Assembly: GCA_019694395.1 (NCBI GenBank) | Contig: JAIBCC010000002.1 | Location: 372,330 to 436,329, forward strand | Origin: Pyrinomonadaceae bacterium | GTDB lineage: Bacteria; Acidobacteriota; Blastocatellia; Pyrinomonadales; Pyrinomonadaceae | Direction: 5' to 3' | DNA length: 64,000 nt | Shown here: one piece after another, positions 17,822 to 25,387 of the stretch | How the letters are laid out: each line of letters starts with the position of its first letter | How positions within the stretch are numbered: position 1 is the first letter of the stretch | Notes under the pieces: generated by a model | Databases searched by the model: none | What the model saw: the letters and a program-made list of their open reading frames with translations, nothing else | What the model was told of the DNA's origin: nothing | Translations under genes and position numbers: made by a program

Positions 17822-18671
17822 AACGACAGTTGGGATGCAGTGGCGGAAAACCACGTCCGGTCTTAACCAAATCATCACTGATTGTTTTGCCATCCTTTTC
17901 TAAAAAAGACTGAACCGTTTTGACAGGTTCTTTTGAAATTGCCTTGCCGATGTTTGATTCATACATCTCTTTAGCAAAGGCTCCGGGTTCAAGTTGGTTC
18001 AGTCTTTCTATACTCTTTTGGGCAACCCCAATTCTGAAAATCTTTCCGTCTAGCTCCCGGCAAATTTCGGTTGTCCGCGAGTCGAGGACTGCCACGATCT
18101 TGGCTTTTTCCAATTCGGCTTGCGAGAGACTTCCGATATGCGCCCAATTCCGAATCCGCTGAACACTGGTTTGAATAATGGTCTGGATTTGTCGGTCGTT
18201 AAGTCTCTGATACTTTTCGCCAAGCTGCTCCCGGAATAAATCAAATTCGGCGGATCGTTCGCTTTCAAAAAGGACTGCACCGTTTGCCAAATATCGTTCA
18301 ATGAAGAATTTTCTAAGCGGTTGACTCGTGTTATCGGCAAACTTTGATAAATAGAAATGGTCAAGTTTTTCGATAAATTTGATTGAGTTGATGTCCGCTC
18401 CGCCGAGCCGTAATTTAATTGGACTGGTTTCTCCGAAAGGACTGGCATCTTTGAGCCGATAGAATTCGTAGATACTTTTAGTTGTCCGTTTAATGACATC
18501 TCTGACGGAACTTGACGAGAAAACTGCGTTTTGCACGTTTTCGAGCGCGTCAAGTAATTTGTCGGCAAAGTCTTCGGCTGAATTGAAATCGGTGTATTTG
18601 TTGTCTTTGAAGAATCCGCGTAGCTTGTCAATGATGAGACGCACAGCACGATCAAGATAAGTGCCAAGCAT
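17778..18671 (-). CDS. Phage head morphogenesis protein, SPP1 gp7 / Mu gpF family
   Basis: 297 residues from the first ATG at 18671. The C-terminal core is diagnostic: VLDSRTTEICRELDGKIF (195-212) and PPLHPNCRSR (276-285), as in SPP1 gp7/MuF minor head proteins. No ribosome site precedes this ATG. The frame is open back to 18755 and reads well in that stretch (LTEEQIDEILSKF), so the true N-terminus is probably upstream, via a shift from the portal gene at an A10 run. gp7 binds portal and may pass through it into the host. The 3' end is overlapped by the antisense HNH gene. Confidence 0.85.
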   Translation of the reverse strand: MLGTYLDRAVRLIIDKLRGFFKDNKYTDFNSAEDFADKLLDALENVQNAVFSSSSVRDVIKRTTKSIYEFYRLKDASPFGETSPIKLRLGGADINSIKFIEKLDHFYLSKFADNTSQPLRKFFIERYLANGAVLFESERSAEFDLFREQLGEKYQRLNDRQIQTIIQTSVQRIRNWAHIGSLSQAELEKAKIVAVLDSRTTEICRELDGKIFRIGVAQKSIERLNQLEPGAFAKEMYESNIGKAISKEPVKTVQSFLEKDGKTISDDLVKTGRGFPPLHPNCRSRIQGLIPGIDDDA

Positions 18672-18730
18672 CCCAAAATATTTACTGATAAATTTTGAAA
18701 GTATTTCATCAATTTGCTCCTCTGTTAGTT

Positions 18731-20245
18731 TTAGGCTTTCGTAGCCTTTTTTTTTTCAAAATCCACGACATTTTTTGCCGCTAATTGTTTTGGTTCATCC
18801 ACAACGATTGTTTCAGGCTTGAATTCATACCGTTGTAAATCCTGATTAAATGAAAGCGTGATAGTTTTATTTGCACCTTGCTCAACCCACATTTGCCGGA
18901 GCAGACTGGCTGCGCTTGGTTTATCGGTCAGCAGCTGCGGATCAAATGCCGAGTCATAACCGAGTTCATTGGCTGCCTGATCAGGTGAAATAATCCCGGA
19001 TCGTGCTTTTTCTAAAATGATTGATTGTTCAGCTTGTTTAGCTTGCGCCTCTTCCAAAGGCTTTCTGGCGTGTGCCTTATTAAATTGAATGATCAAACTA
19101 TCAAAATCAATTCCTGCTAATCGCAAATCCAACCGATAGGTTTGTTCCTGTCGTCGTTTTGCCAACCTTTGCATATTGCCAACCTGAGCAAGTAAAAGGT
19201 TGTAAACCACATCTGCGTAAGTTTCGGTGGTTGAGTCGGTGCGTCCGAAAAAAGCAGGCTGCATTGCAAAACCCGACATTACTTGTTCCTCAATTACCCG
19301 GAACAAATCATAAAATCCGCGTGAATCATTGGTTGGAGATTTGAAATCAATTGTCTGATCGTCAAAATGAGCAACCAGTCCGCGACTCATACTGTCCTGC
19401 AAACGGTCACGAAGCATTCCCAGATATTTCCCGGAACGGTCTTTGAATTCTCCCTCACTTTCACTTCCAAGTTTGCTTAGTCTTCTGACTTTTGCCAGCA
19501 CGATTCCGAGCAGTCCGAGTTTTTTGGCAACATATTTGACGTTATCAACTGCATCTTTCTGCATCGTCAAAATTGCTTCGACGGCTGCCAGTGCCGGAGG
19601 TTTGGCATAAGGCGAATTTTCCACCAATTTGAGTGCGTAATATTGATAAGTATTTTCGTTTAATGGAATGCGTCCATAAGGATTGGTGTTATCCCCAAAA
19701 CGATAGGCACGTTGATAAGGTTTGTAGCGATTCTCCGCCTCGTCATACATAAACCGGATGTCTTCTACCGGGACGATGACGACTTTTTCCACTCTCCGGG
19801 CTGGGATGTTGACTACATCCTCAGACGAAACTGCGCCGAAGACTGCCGTCTGTGAAAGATATTGGTTCATCAATCCGTCAACTCCGCCGTTTTGGTAAAG
19901 CCGCGTGGCGGATTCATTGAGCCTAGTTGTGATTGTTTCGGTCAAAGCATCACTGGCAGTATTGACGATCAATTTATGTCCCGGATTGCCAAGGTTGACA
20001 ATATTTTGCTCGTATTGGGAAAAATCAGGATTGAATAACCAGAGCAGTCTAATTGTTTTCAAAAGGTTCAAATCGAAAACAGGAGAAACATTTTCATAAT
20101 GCTGCGAAAATTTTGAAAGCAAATTGCTAAAATTCTTCTCTTGCGATGAGCGTCCATTATCCGGTAAGTCCAGCCCGTTGACCGCGCCGAGCTGTGTCAG
20201 CAGATAATTGACTAAACTAAGTTTGATTTGTGATAAATAGCCCAT
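18731..20245 (-). CDS. Portal protein
   Basis: 504 residues, correct length, next to TerL and gp7 as expected. Signature portal segments include a FMYDEAENRYKPYQRAYRF stretch (beta clip region), MQKDAVDNVKYVAKKLGLLG, a helix-turn region with DSRGFYDLFRVIEEQVM and FGRTDSTTETYADV, and a stem-type helix at the C-terminus. The end (FEKKKATKA) lies at an A10 run that could shift translation to the gp7 frame. The protein forms the twelve-fold ring for DNA passage. No DUF935-type motif was checked against a profile. Confidence 0.85.
   Translation of the reverse strand: MGYLSQIKLSLVNYLLTQLGAVNGLDLPDNGRSSQEKNFSNLLSKFSQHYENVSPVFDLNLLKTIRLLWLFNPDFSQYEQNIVNLGNPGHKLIVNTASDALTETITTRLNESATRLYQNGGVDGLMNQYLSQTAVFGAVSSEDVVNIPARRVEKVVIVPVEDIRFMYDEAENRYKPYQRAYRFGDNTNPYGRIPLNENTYQYYALKLVENSPYAKPPALAAVEAILTMQKDAVDNVKYVAKKLGLLGIVLAKVRRLSKLGSESEGEFKDRSGKYLGMLRDRLQDSMSRGLVAHFDDQTIDFKSPTNDSRGFYDLFRVIEEQVMSGFAMQPAFFGRTDSTTETYADVVYNLLLAQVGNMQRLAKRRQEQTYRLDLRLAGIDFDSLIIQFNKAHARKPLEEAQAKQAEQSIILEKARSGIISPDQAANELGYDSAFDPQLLTDKPSAASLLRQMWVEQGANKTITLSFNQDLQRYEFKPETIVVDEPKQLAAKNVVDFEKKKATKA
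18747..18756 (-). promoter_or_regulatory. A10 run: candidate slippage / -1 frameshift site joining portal to gp7
   Basis: On the minus strand the portal reads GAA AAA AAA AAG GCT and stops five codons later. A -1 shift (or one extra A by polymerase slippage) enters the gp7 frame, open from 18755, with KKKGYESLKLTEEQ upstream of the first gp7 ATG. Runs of nine or more A are common slippage sites in bacteria. Confidence 0.5.
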
Positions 20246-20375
20246 TTAATTAATTGCTTTCCTTTCTCAACAAAATGCCTGTTGGGTAAATGATTCGTTT
20301 TCACTCTTAAAAAACTTTCAGAAACGCTTAGGAACGGGTTTGTTGCCCTTTGCTTCTCTGATTTGAAACACGTTT

Positions 20376-22145
20376 TTAACGTGCATCACCCACTTCAGGT
20401 AAAACTCCAACGCTTCTGGCGAAGAATCCATACATTGTCGTAATAACAAACCAACCGATTGCCAAAGCCATAAACAAGTCGTCTTCATCGGTAGAAGATT
20501 GACCGCTGAAACTTCCGTTATCTTTCCAAACAACCTTTCGGGCTTGTTTAACGAATGCTTCACTCGCTAACGCCAATTCTCCGGTGCGGACTCCTTTTTC
20601 AATTGCCATTCCCGCTAATGGTTTATTGACTGCATCAGTTGGAAAGCCAAACTCCGCCTGTTCCATTGCTTCTTCAATCGTTTTGTCTCCACGGTCAACA
20701 GCACGACGAAGCGGAGCAGATAAATGTCTGTAAAGAACATCGTCGTAACCTAATTCACGAAGTTTGTTGATAGTGGCAATTCCGGTGTTATTACTTTCCA
20801 CCACAATCAATGCTCTGAAATAAAGGTCACAAACCTCAGCAACTCGAATCCCTAACAGATCAGGTTTGAGTTTTAGTTTTTCTTCAAAGACCTGCGCTCC
20901 GCAGCAAATATCAATTACTTGAATGGCTGCCGGATTTCCTTTTTCAGTTCCGCCACTGGTATCAACACTGACTAAATACTCGTGACCATCTTGCGGTTCG
21001 CTAAAGTTACAGGTGACTTTCAAATCCTTATTGGCAATAACCGGACGACCTGTATTTTCAAAACATTCACTGTCGCTTTCCGGGTAATCAACCAAGAAAT
21101 CCCTTTCGCCAATATCTTCAATTTTGGCTCTCCGCCAAGCGATGTATTCAGCTACTTCAGGTCTGAACCAATCATCACGAAATGCACCACGCTTTTGGAT
21201 ATAGCCGCGTCGGATTAAATGCTTGTAAATCCGCAAGGCAACTGCCATTTCGCGGCGTGTCAATTTGGCATCTTCGAGACGTTGACCTGACAAATCAGAA
21301 AATCTTTCACTTGGTTTGACCAAATAAAAGACTTCGCCAAAACCAAGCGGTTCAATCGTGGCTCCGGTAACACGGCAATTTCTTCTCCACCACCATTGGT
21401 AAAAATGAGAAGTCCATCCACCTTTCCCCTCTTTTCCGTCTTCGTAGATTTTGTTGAACTGCTCCATCCCATTAGCAGTTGATTCAACAAATACTTGTCC
21501 GCCCTCGGCAGCGGTCAGCAACGCAATCAGGGCTTTAAGTTGATTGCCGATCCAGAAAGCGACTTCGGTTAAATGAAGAATTTGAATTGCCAAACCGCGT
21601 CCTTTGGTTTCTCGTCGAGGCTGAACGGTTTGAGTGAGATATTCGGAATTATGTTTGAACCGAACGCGCTGCTCGTTGTAATACTTCGTGGGTGGTTTCA
21701 TCGAAGGTTTCAACCCTTCAAACATTACCTTGAAGTTATCCCGAAATTCCTGTTCAGTATCGGCATCGTGCGGCACTGAACGAGCTTTCAAACGTGGCTT
21801 GATAATTGTTTCAGCCAAACAAATAGCTTGAAACAAAGTAGATAAACCACCTCGACGCATTTTCAAAACGGCATCTTTTCCGGTGAGCTTATTCCAAAGA
21901 TCGTCCTGAATATCGTTGAATTTGAAATCAACTAATTCATTCTCATCTAAGGCATCGCTGATCTTGATATGGGTTTCAATGAACTTGCGGCGGATAGCCT
22001 TATCTTTCCAACGTTCTCTCCACCAACTTAATGGCTTACCGGAGTAATCGTCTTCAGAACCTTTTAATCGTTGACGGGCATTTTCAATCGCAGATTTGGC
22101 TCGGTTGTCAACGTCCTCACGCAGGGGATTGTGTTTCTTCGCCAT
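20376..22145 (-). CDS. Terminase large subunit (TerL)
   Basis: 589 residues. ATPase domain: a deviant Walker A KMRRGGLST (95-103), a Walker B with HLTEVAFW (191-198) and motif III VESTANG (220-226). Then YPESDSECF (354-362), common in TerL. Nuclease domain: SVDTSGGT (393-400) with Asp395, VVESNNTG (448-455) with Glu450, and DEDDLFMAL (553-561) for the metal site. Start overlaps the TerS gene by 29 bases. In Mu-like phages TerL packages DNA by headful from integrated copies. A 130-base stretch to the portal gene has no gene that I can support. Confidence 0.9.
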   Translation of the reverse strand: MAKKHNPLREDVDNRAKSAIENARQRLKGSEDDYSGKPLSWWRERWKDKAIRRKFIETHIKISDALDENELVDFKFNDIQDDLWNKLTGKDAVLKMRRGGLSTLFQAICLAETIIKPRLKARSVPHDADTEQEFRDNFKVMFEGLKPSMKPPTKYYNEQRVRFKHNSEYLTQTVQPRRETKGRGLAIQILHLTEVAFWIGNQLKALIALLTAAEGGQVFVESTANGMEQFNKIYEDGKEGKGGWTSHFYQWWWRRNCRVTGATIEPLGFGEVFYLVKPSERFSDLSGQRLEDAKLTRREMAVALRIYKHLIRRGYIQKRGAFRDDWFRPEVAEYIAWRRAKIEDIGERDFLVDYPESDSECFENTGRPVIANKDLKVTCNFSEPQDGHEYLVSVDTSGGTEKGNPAAIQVIDICCGAQVFEEKLKLKPDLLGIRVAEVCDLYFRALIVVESNNTGIATINKLRELGYDDVLYRHLSAPLRRAVDRGDKTIEEAMEQAEFGFPTDAVNKPLAGMAIEKGVRTGELALASEAFVKQARKVVWKDNGSFSGQSSTDEDDLFMALAIGWFVITTMYGFFARSVGVLPEVGDAR

Positions 22146-22671
22146 ATTCGATTCTTGCCCTCTGTAAAACCTGCTCGGCTACCTCACCACTCAAAAAAGC
22201 CGTTGCAGCCGTTTCGTCAATCTCCGGCAACCACGTCAACATCTTTTCAAAACAAGAGACAAAACTTTCATAGTTATCTTTGGTCAAATCCAATTTGTCT
22301 CTGGCTTCCATTTCCAATTTGCAAAAGTCACGATATGCGTAAACATCGTCACGAGTTGCTTTTTCCGAAGTCGCTTTATCTTCCAACGTTTCCCGCATCT
22401 TCTTTATGCCGAGGTAAAGTTTTTCAACATCGTTGGTGACCGAAATAACCTGTGTTTTCAAATATTCGTGAAGCGACTTATCAAAGTTATGCTCAACAAT
22501 CCAACCCAACCGGGAATCAGCACCTTTCCCACGCGGTTTTAGATTTTGCTTACGCCAAGTCGGATATTCCTTTCGCATTTCCCGCTGAATGGCATCAAAA
22601 TCCTTGCCGCCAAATTTGCAATATAATTTGCGGCATTTTTCAATTGCTTCTGGCGGATATTGACTTGGCAT
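22117..22671 (-). CDS. Terminase small subunit (DUF3486 / Mu gp27-like)
   Basis: 184 residues. The N-terminus (YPPEAIEKCRKLYCKFGG, about 5-22, then DAIQREMRKEYP) is a helix-turn-helix of terminase small subunits; the rest is helical with a coiled-coil-like centre. It directly precedes TerL. A ribosome-site-like GAAAGAAG lies just before the ATG. A 108-base stretch to the next gene shows nothing I can support. Confidence 0.7.
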   Translation of the reverse strand: MPSQYPPEAIEKCRKLYCKFGGKDFDAIQREMRKEYPTWRKQNLKPRGKGADSRLGWIVEHNFDKSLHEYLKTQVISVTNDVEKLYLGIKKMRETLEDKATSEKATRDDVYAYRDFCKLEMEARDKLDLTKDNYESFVSCFEKMLTWLPEIDETAATAFLSGEVAEQVLQRARIEYGEETQSPA

Positions 22672-22779
22672 TTTCTTCTTTCAAATTGCGCGGTGGAGTG
22701 TCGGCTTCTCTATCGTTTTGCCATTTGCTTGGATAATTCTCTCACCGCGATTACTCCCTTCAGCCCGGAGGAAGCAAAA

Positions 22780-23115
22780 CTATTTCCTGACCACTAATTC
22801 ACGGATTGACGAAGCTAAATTATTAAAACTTTCGGTCATCTCACGCAGTTCTTGTTTGCGTTCATTCTCAAGACTCGTGATTAAACCATTCAGCGTGTCA
22901 AAGTATTTTTGTGAGTTTTGCTGAGCCTGTTGTGCATCTTCACGCCAAGCTGAAAAGATTACTTTGCAAAACCAAAGAGTAATGGCAACGGAAATCGGCG
23001 TGTTGAATTTGCCTAAAATATCAACAATATCGCCGCCTGCTGTCGCTCCTTGCAAAAAACCGAGGCACATTATTCCGATGGAAGCCAAAACTGGCGGAAT
23101 CATTTGGAGGAGCAT
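22780..23115 (-). CDS. Membrane protein with C-terminal coiled coil, probable lysis protein
   Basis: 111 residues. Two membrane segments (about 8-25 and 43-56) are followed by a long charged coiled coil (about 58-110) with repeated Gln/Glu. This architecture fits holins and spanin-like partners encoded next to an endolysin. It overlaps the previous gene's stop by one base. Exact role not known. Confidence 0.6.
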   Translation of the reverse strand: MLLQMIPPVLASIGIMCLGFLQGATAGGDIVDILGKFNTPISVAITLWFCKVIFSAWREDAQQAQQNSQKYFDTLNGLITSLENERKQELREMTESFNNLASSIRELVVRK

Positions 23116-23378
23116 TATTTTGAATCTCCCTGTGCCAAATATCCGTCAATAATGTCACGCACAATTTTTAATGATTTGCGGAGAGCCGTTTCGTTCGTGG
23201 TGTTACTCGTTGCAGCTTCAACAGCCGGAGCTGCGGCAATAAAAATATCTCCAACAACGTCATCCGTTCCGGTGCTGTTGGCATCTTTACCTTTGAAATA
23301 GTTTCCAACCTTAATAAAAAGGAATGGTAAAAACTGAATCAAAACTGAAACCGGTAAATGCTTTAAAATTTCTCCCAT
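23115..23378 (-). CDS. Small membrane protein of the lysis cassette
   Basis: 87 residues from MGEILKHLPVSV; I chose this ATG because GAGGAG lies six bases upstream, whereas a longer frame start at 23450 has no ribosome site and overlaps the preceding small gene. One hydrophobic segment (LPVSVLIQFLPFLFIKVG), then a polar linker and a helical end. Its place among membrane genes after the lysin suggests a holin or accessory; unknown otherwise. Confidence 0.55.
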   Translation of the reverse strand: MGEILKHLPVSVLIQFLPFLFIKVGNYFKGKDANSTGTDDVVGDIFIAAAPAVEAATSNTTNETALRKSLKIVRDIIDGYLAQGDSK

Positions 23379-23388
23379 TGTTTTCTCC

Positions 23389-23496
23389 TCAATTTCTAAA
23401 AAGTGCTTGGTAAATAAAGTAAATAACTCCGTAAAAAATGATTGCGCCAATCAGGTAACCAACAACTCCGATCAGGATTTCTTTGCCTCTGTTCAT
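23389..23496 (-). CDS. 35-residue single-pass membrane protein in the lysis cassette
   Basis: A short frame whose ATG overlaps the lysin stop (ATGA). It reads MNRGKEILIGVVGYLIGAII followed by FYGVIYFIYQALFRN, one hydrophobic helix with a basic N-terminus and an Arg end. Its stop falls next to the ribosome site of the next gene, so it fits the tight packing of this operon. Likely a small holin-like or regulatory peptide. Confidence 0.55.
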   Translation of the reverse strand: MNRGKEILIGVVGYLIGAIIFYGVIYFIYQALFRN

Positions 23497-24101
23497 AACT
23501 GAATGACTCGACCGCCTTGGTCGAAGAATTGCTGTTTGCCGTGTTCATCGCGTCGATTTTCAATCAGGATGTAATTGATGAGCTTCTGATTGTAAAAAGC
23601 CAACTCGCCATAAACTTGCGGTTGAAATTTTTCCCAATTGACCGGAGGCAACGTTTGGCAGCCTTCAGACCAAGTGCCGATTCCGCCCGGATGGATGTCA
23701 ATAAATGAACACGTCGAAGGTTTGCCGTTGCGGGTGCAAGGTAATTTAACTCCTTCAGGATAAGCACGAAATGCTTTAGCAACTTTTTTGTGATGTCCGA
23801 TTGCGAATTGATAAACGCCGAGGTTGAGTTTTGCCAAGCCGCGTCCGTCTTTGACCTCAAAAGATGGATCAGTATTTCCCGCAAATGCGCCATTATCACG
23901 CGGCGAATGCCAAGCAATAACATCGTCCCAAACATTTAGCTCGTTCCGATTGGCTAAACCGATTGAATCAAGGAAATAACCGCGAATTCCAATTCCGGTA
24001 ACTTTCAAATCAGACTTAAAAGAATTTCCATAATGTTCTAAATGATGGTTAATAATTGATTCAATCTCGTTTCTTGAAAGATTTGGAATTTTAAGGTTCA
24101 T
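23493..24101 (-). CDS. Endolysin-like protein with L,D-transpeptidase-type Cys motif
   Basis: 202 residues. The motif HPGGIGTWSEGCQTLP (137-152), with His137, Ser145 and Cys148, is a short version of the YkuD His...Ser-x-Gly-Cys active site, so a peptidoglycan peptide-bond enzyme is likely (transpeptidase fold used as hydrolase). WHSPRDNGAFAGN and LNLGVYQFAIGHHKK support a globular enzyme. There is no signal peptide, so holin help would be needed. It heads the lysis genes in the late operon. Substrate not known. Confidence 0.65.
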   Translation of the reverse strand: MNLKIPNLSRNEIESIINHHLEHYGNSFKSDLKVTGIGIRGYFLDSIGLANRNELNVWDDVIAWHSPRDNGAFAGNTDPSFEVKDGRGLAKLNLGVYQFAIGHHKKVAKAFRAYPEGVKLPCTRNGKPSTCSFIDIHPGGIGTWSEGCQTLPPVNWEKFQPQVYGELAFYNQKLINYILIENRRDEHGKQQFFDQGGRVIQL

Positions 24102-24119
24102 ATTATTTGGGGACGAGGT

Positions 24120-24204
24120 TAATCGTCTGGCTCCGACTAACCTCTTTTGGTGTTGGTTATGGCAACCAAAAAATTTTCAATGGGAGAGGTCAATTACCTC
24201 TCCC
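24120..24204 (+). other. Cluster of three inverted repeats before the lysin gene
   Basis: Plus strand: GAGGTTA ... TAACCTC followed by TTTT; TTGGTT atggc AACCAA; and GGGAGAGGT caatt ACCTCTCCC followed by TTTTTG. The last is a perfect stem with a T run on the plus strand, so it looks like an intrinsic terminator for rightward (antisense) transcripts. On the minus strand the same hairpins would fold in the leader of the lysin message. The whole stretch between 24102 and 24392 holds only these and a small frame. Confidence 0.55.
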
Positions 24205-24337
24205 TTTTTGTTCGGGAATCAGCAAGATGCTTTACTAATTCCCTCGTCATGTTCCGGCTTTCACCTGTAACATCACAGGAAAACTGACAGCCTTCTCGTC
24301 CTTGCGGTTGTGTAATAGTGCGATTAGTATTTCTCAT
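24194..24337 (-). CDS. Possible 47-residue phage protein
   Basis: Short frame MRNTNRTITQPQGREGC... ending TRKRER-like basic residues, with AGGG upstream of the ATG. It fills the gap between the Gam-like gene and the lysin and its end lies in the terminator-like hairpin. Unknown; it might not be translated. Confidence 0.35.
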   Translation of the reverse strand: MRNTNRTITQPQGREGCQFSCDVTGESRNMTRELVKHLADSRTKRER

Positions 24338-24392
24338 CCGTAGCCCTAATCAGGCATTCGGTCAGTGCGTTACGCGGCGACCAAGAATTTCG

Positions 24393-24878
24393 CTATTTAT
24401 TCAGTTTGAATGTGACCGGGTAAGTTGTCCGTTTCTCGCTGATCTCATCAATTTTGTCTTTGCCAAGCAGTTTGTCCGCTTTGGCGACTCCAACCGATAA
24501 GCAATCCCAAAATGCTGATGTTTTGGTTTTTACCAAATCAAAGAACTTTTGCACCGAGACGATTCGTGCGCCATCGGATTTCGTTAAAGTTACGGTGGCA
24601 GTTTCACTGGAAATAATGACCGGAATCGGTTTGCCTGAGTCGTCAATATTTGCCGTCAAAATTGCAGATATTTCTTTTTCAATCGCTTCGGCTTGACTTA
24701 GGAATGGAGCAACCTTTGAGTCAAATTCCTCTAAAATGGGCTTGGTTTTTTCGTTATGTTCCGCAATTAATGGGGTTAGTTGTTTGTCTCGTTTGGACGC
24801 GAACTTACCAATCTTTGTTTGCAGTGCTGCCCACTCTTCAATTTTTTCTTTAATTAATTTTTGCTTGACACTTGCCAT
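24393..24878 (-). CDS. Gam-like DNA-end protection protein (candidate)
   Basis: 161 residues. The N-terminal half is a long helix (LIKEKIEEWAALQTKIGKF, then more Glu/Lys), the C-terminal half a small alpha/beta unit with PVIISSETATVTLTKSDG and FWDCLSVGVAKADKLLG. This shape (coiled-coil arm plus small body) resembles Mu Gam, which binds DNA ends like Ku. Gam of Mu is an early gene, whereas this one heads the late minus operon, so the assignment is only moderate. A divergent 90-base region upstream must hold the promoters of both this gene and the next. Confidence 0.45.
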   Translation of the reverse strand: MASVKQKLIKEKIEEWAALQTKIGKFASKRDKQLTPLIAEHNEKTKPILEEFDSKVAPFLSQAEAIEKEISAILTANIDDSGKPIPVIISSETATVTLTKSDGARIVSVQKFFDLVKTKTSAFWDCLSVGVAKADKLLGKDKIDEISEKRTTYPVTFKLNK

Positions 24879-24968
24879 CGAATTGAGGATAAATAAATGG
24901 CAGAACGATTGAGATATTGATTTTTTCGATTCTTACAATGTTTCTATCTTTTACGATTTTTACGCTTT

Positions 24969-25232
24969 ATGAATACGATAAATTACCAAAACGGACAAAA
25001 TCTTTTCCCCTTTGCACCGCGTCCAAAATATCGTGTCTCCGATATTCAGGACATAATGCGAAAACATCAAATTGTCGGGATTGAGCCTTATTCAAAGCCG
25101 ACAATAATTGCAATGTGCGAAGACGGGACGTTTGATTATGTCGAACAAAAAGGATGTTTACTCATCTTTCAGGATTCGTTTTGGAGTTGGGTTGAGAGTT
25201 TAAATCAAGGGCAAATGAAAAAGGCGGCTTAA
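24969..25232 (+). CDS. Small phage protein of unknown function next to the switch
   Basis: 87 residues: NTINYQNGQNLFPFAP at the start, a helix DIQDIMRKHQIVG and a beta-type end ending in WSWVESLNQGQMKKAA. No family recognised. It is transcribed divergently from the Gam-like gene and convergent to the repressor pair, and has no clear ribosome site. Two perfect palindromes follow its stop. Confidence 0.55.
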   Translation: MNTINYQNGQNLFPFAPRPKYRVSDIQDIMRKHQIVGIEPYSKPTIIAMCEDGTFDYVEQKGCLLIFQDSFWSWVESLNQGQMKKAA

Positions 25233-25240
25233 AAAAGCAA

Positions 25241-25264
25241 TGAGTTTCCAAATTTGGAAACTCA
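25241..25264. promoter_or_regulatory. 24-bp perfect palindrome, copy 1 (candidate operator)
   Basis: Half-site TGAGTTTCCAAA and its exact complement, with no spacer. Preceded by GCAA as in copy 2. A run of A follows on the plus strand, so on this strand it is not a terminator. Confidence 0.6.
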
Positions 25265-25313
25265 AAAAAAATCTTTATTGAAAATAAAGGACTTACAAGA
25301 ACAGAAAATGCAA

Positions 25314-25337
25314 TGAGTTTCCAAATTTGGAAACTCA
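25314..25337. promoter_or_regulatory. 24-bp perfect palindrome, copy 2 (candidate operator)
   Basis: Identical 24 bases to copy 1, 73 bases downstream (start to start), again preceded by GCAA. Lies between the small plus-strand gene and the 3' end of the S24 peptidase gene. Exact repetition suggests a protein-binding site. Confidence 0.6.
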
Positions 25338-25387
25338 TCTTGGTTTTAAAGAGTATTTAGAATTGATTTTGAATTTAGAATGCTGAG

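Noticed and set aside
20246..20375. Possible small gene between TerL and portal (ends in KPVPKRF)
   Set aside because: Most of the frame lies within the TerL gene in another register and has no ribosome site.
25241..25337. Palindromes as transcription terminators
   Set aside because: The stem is A+T-rich and no T run follows on the strand that needs it; the exact duplication fits operators better.
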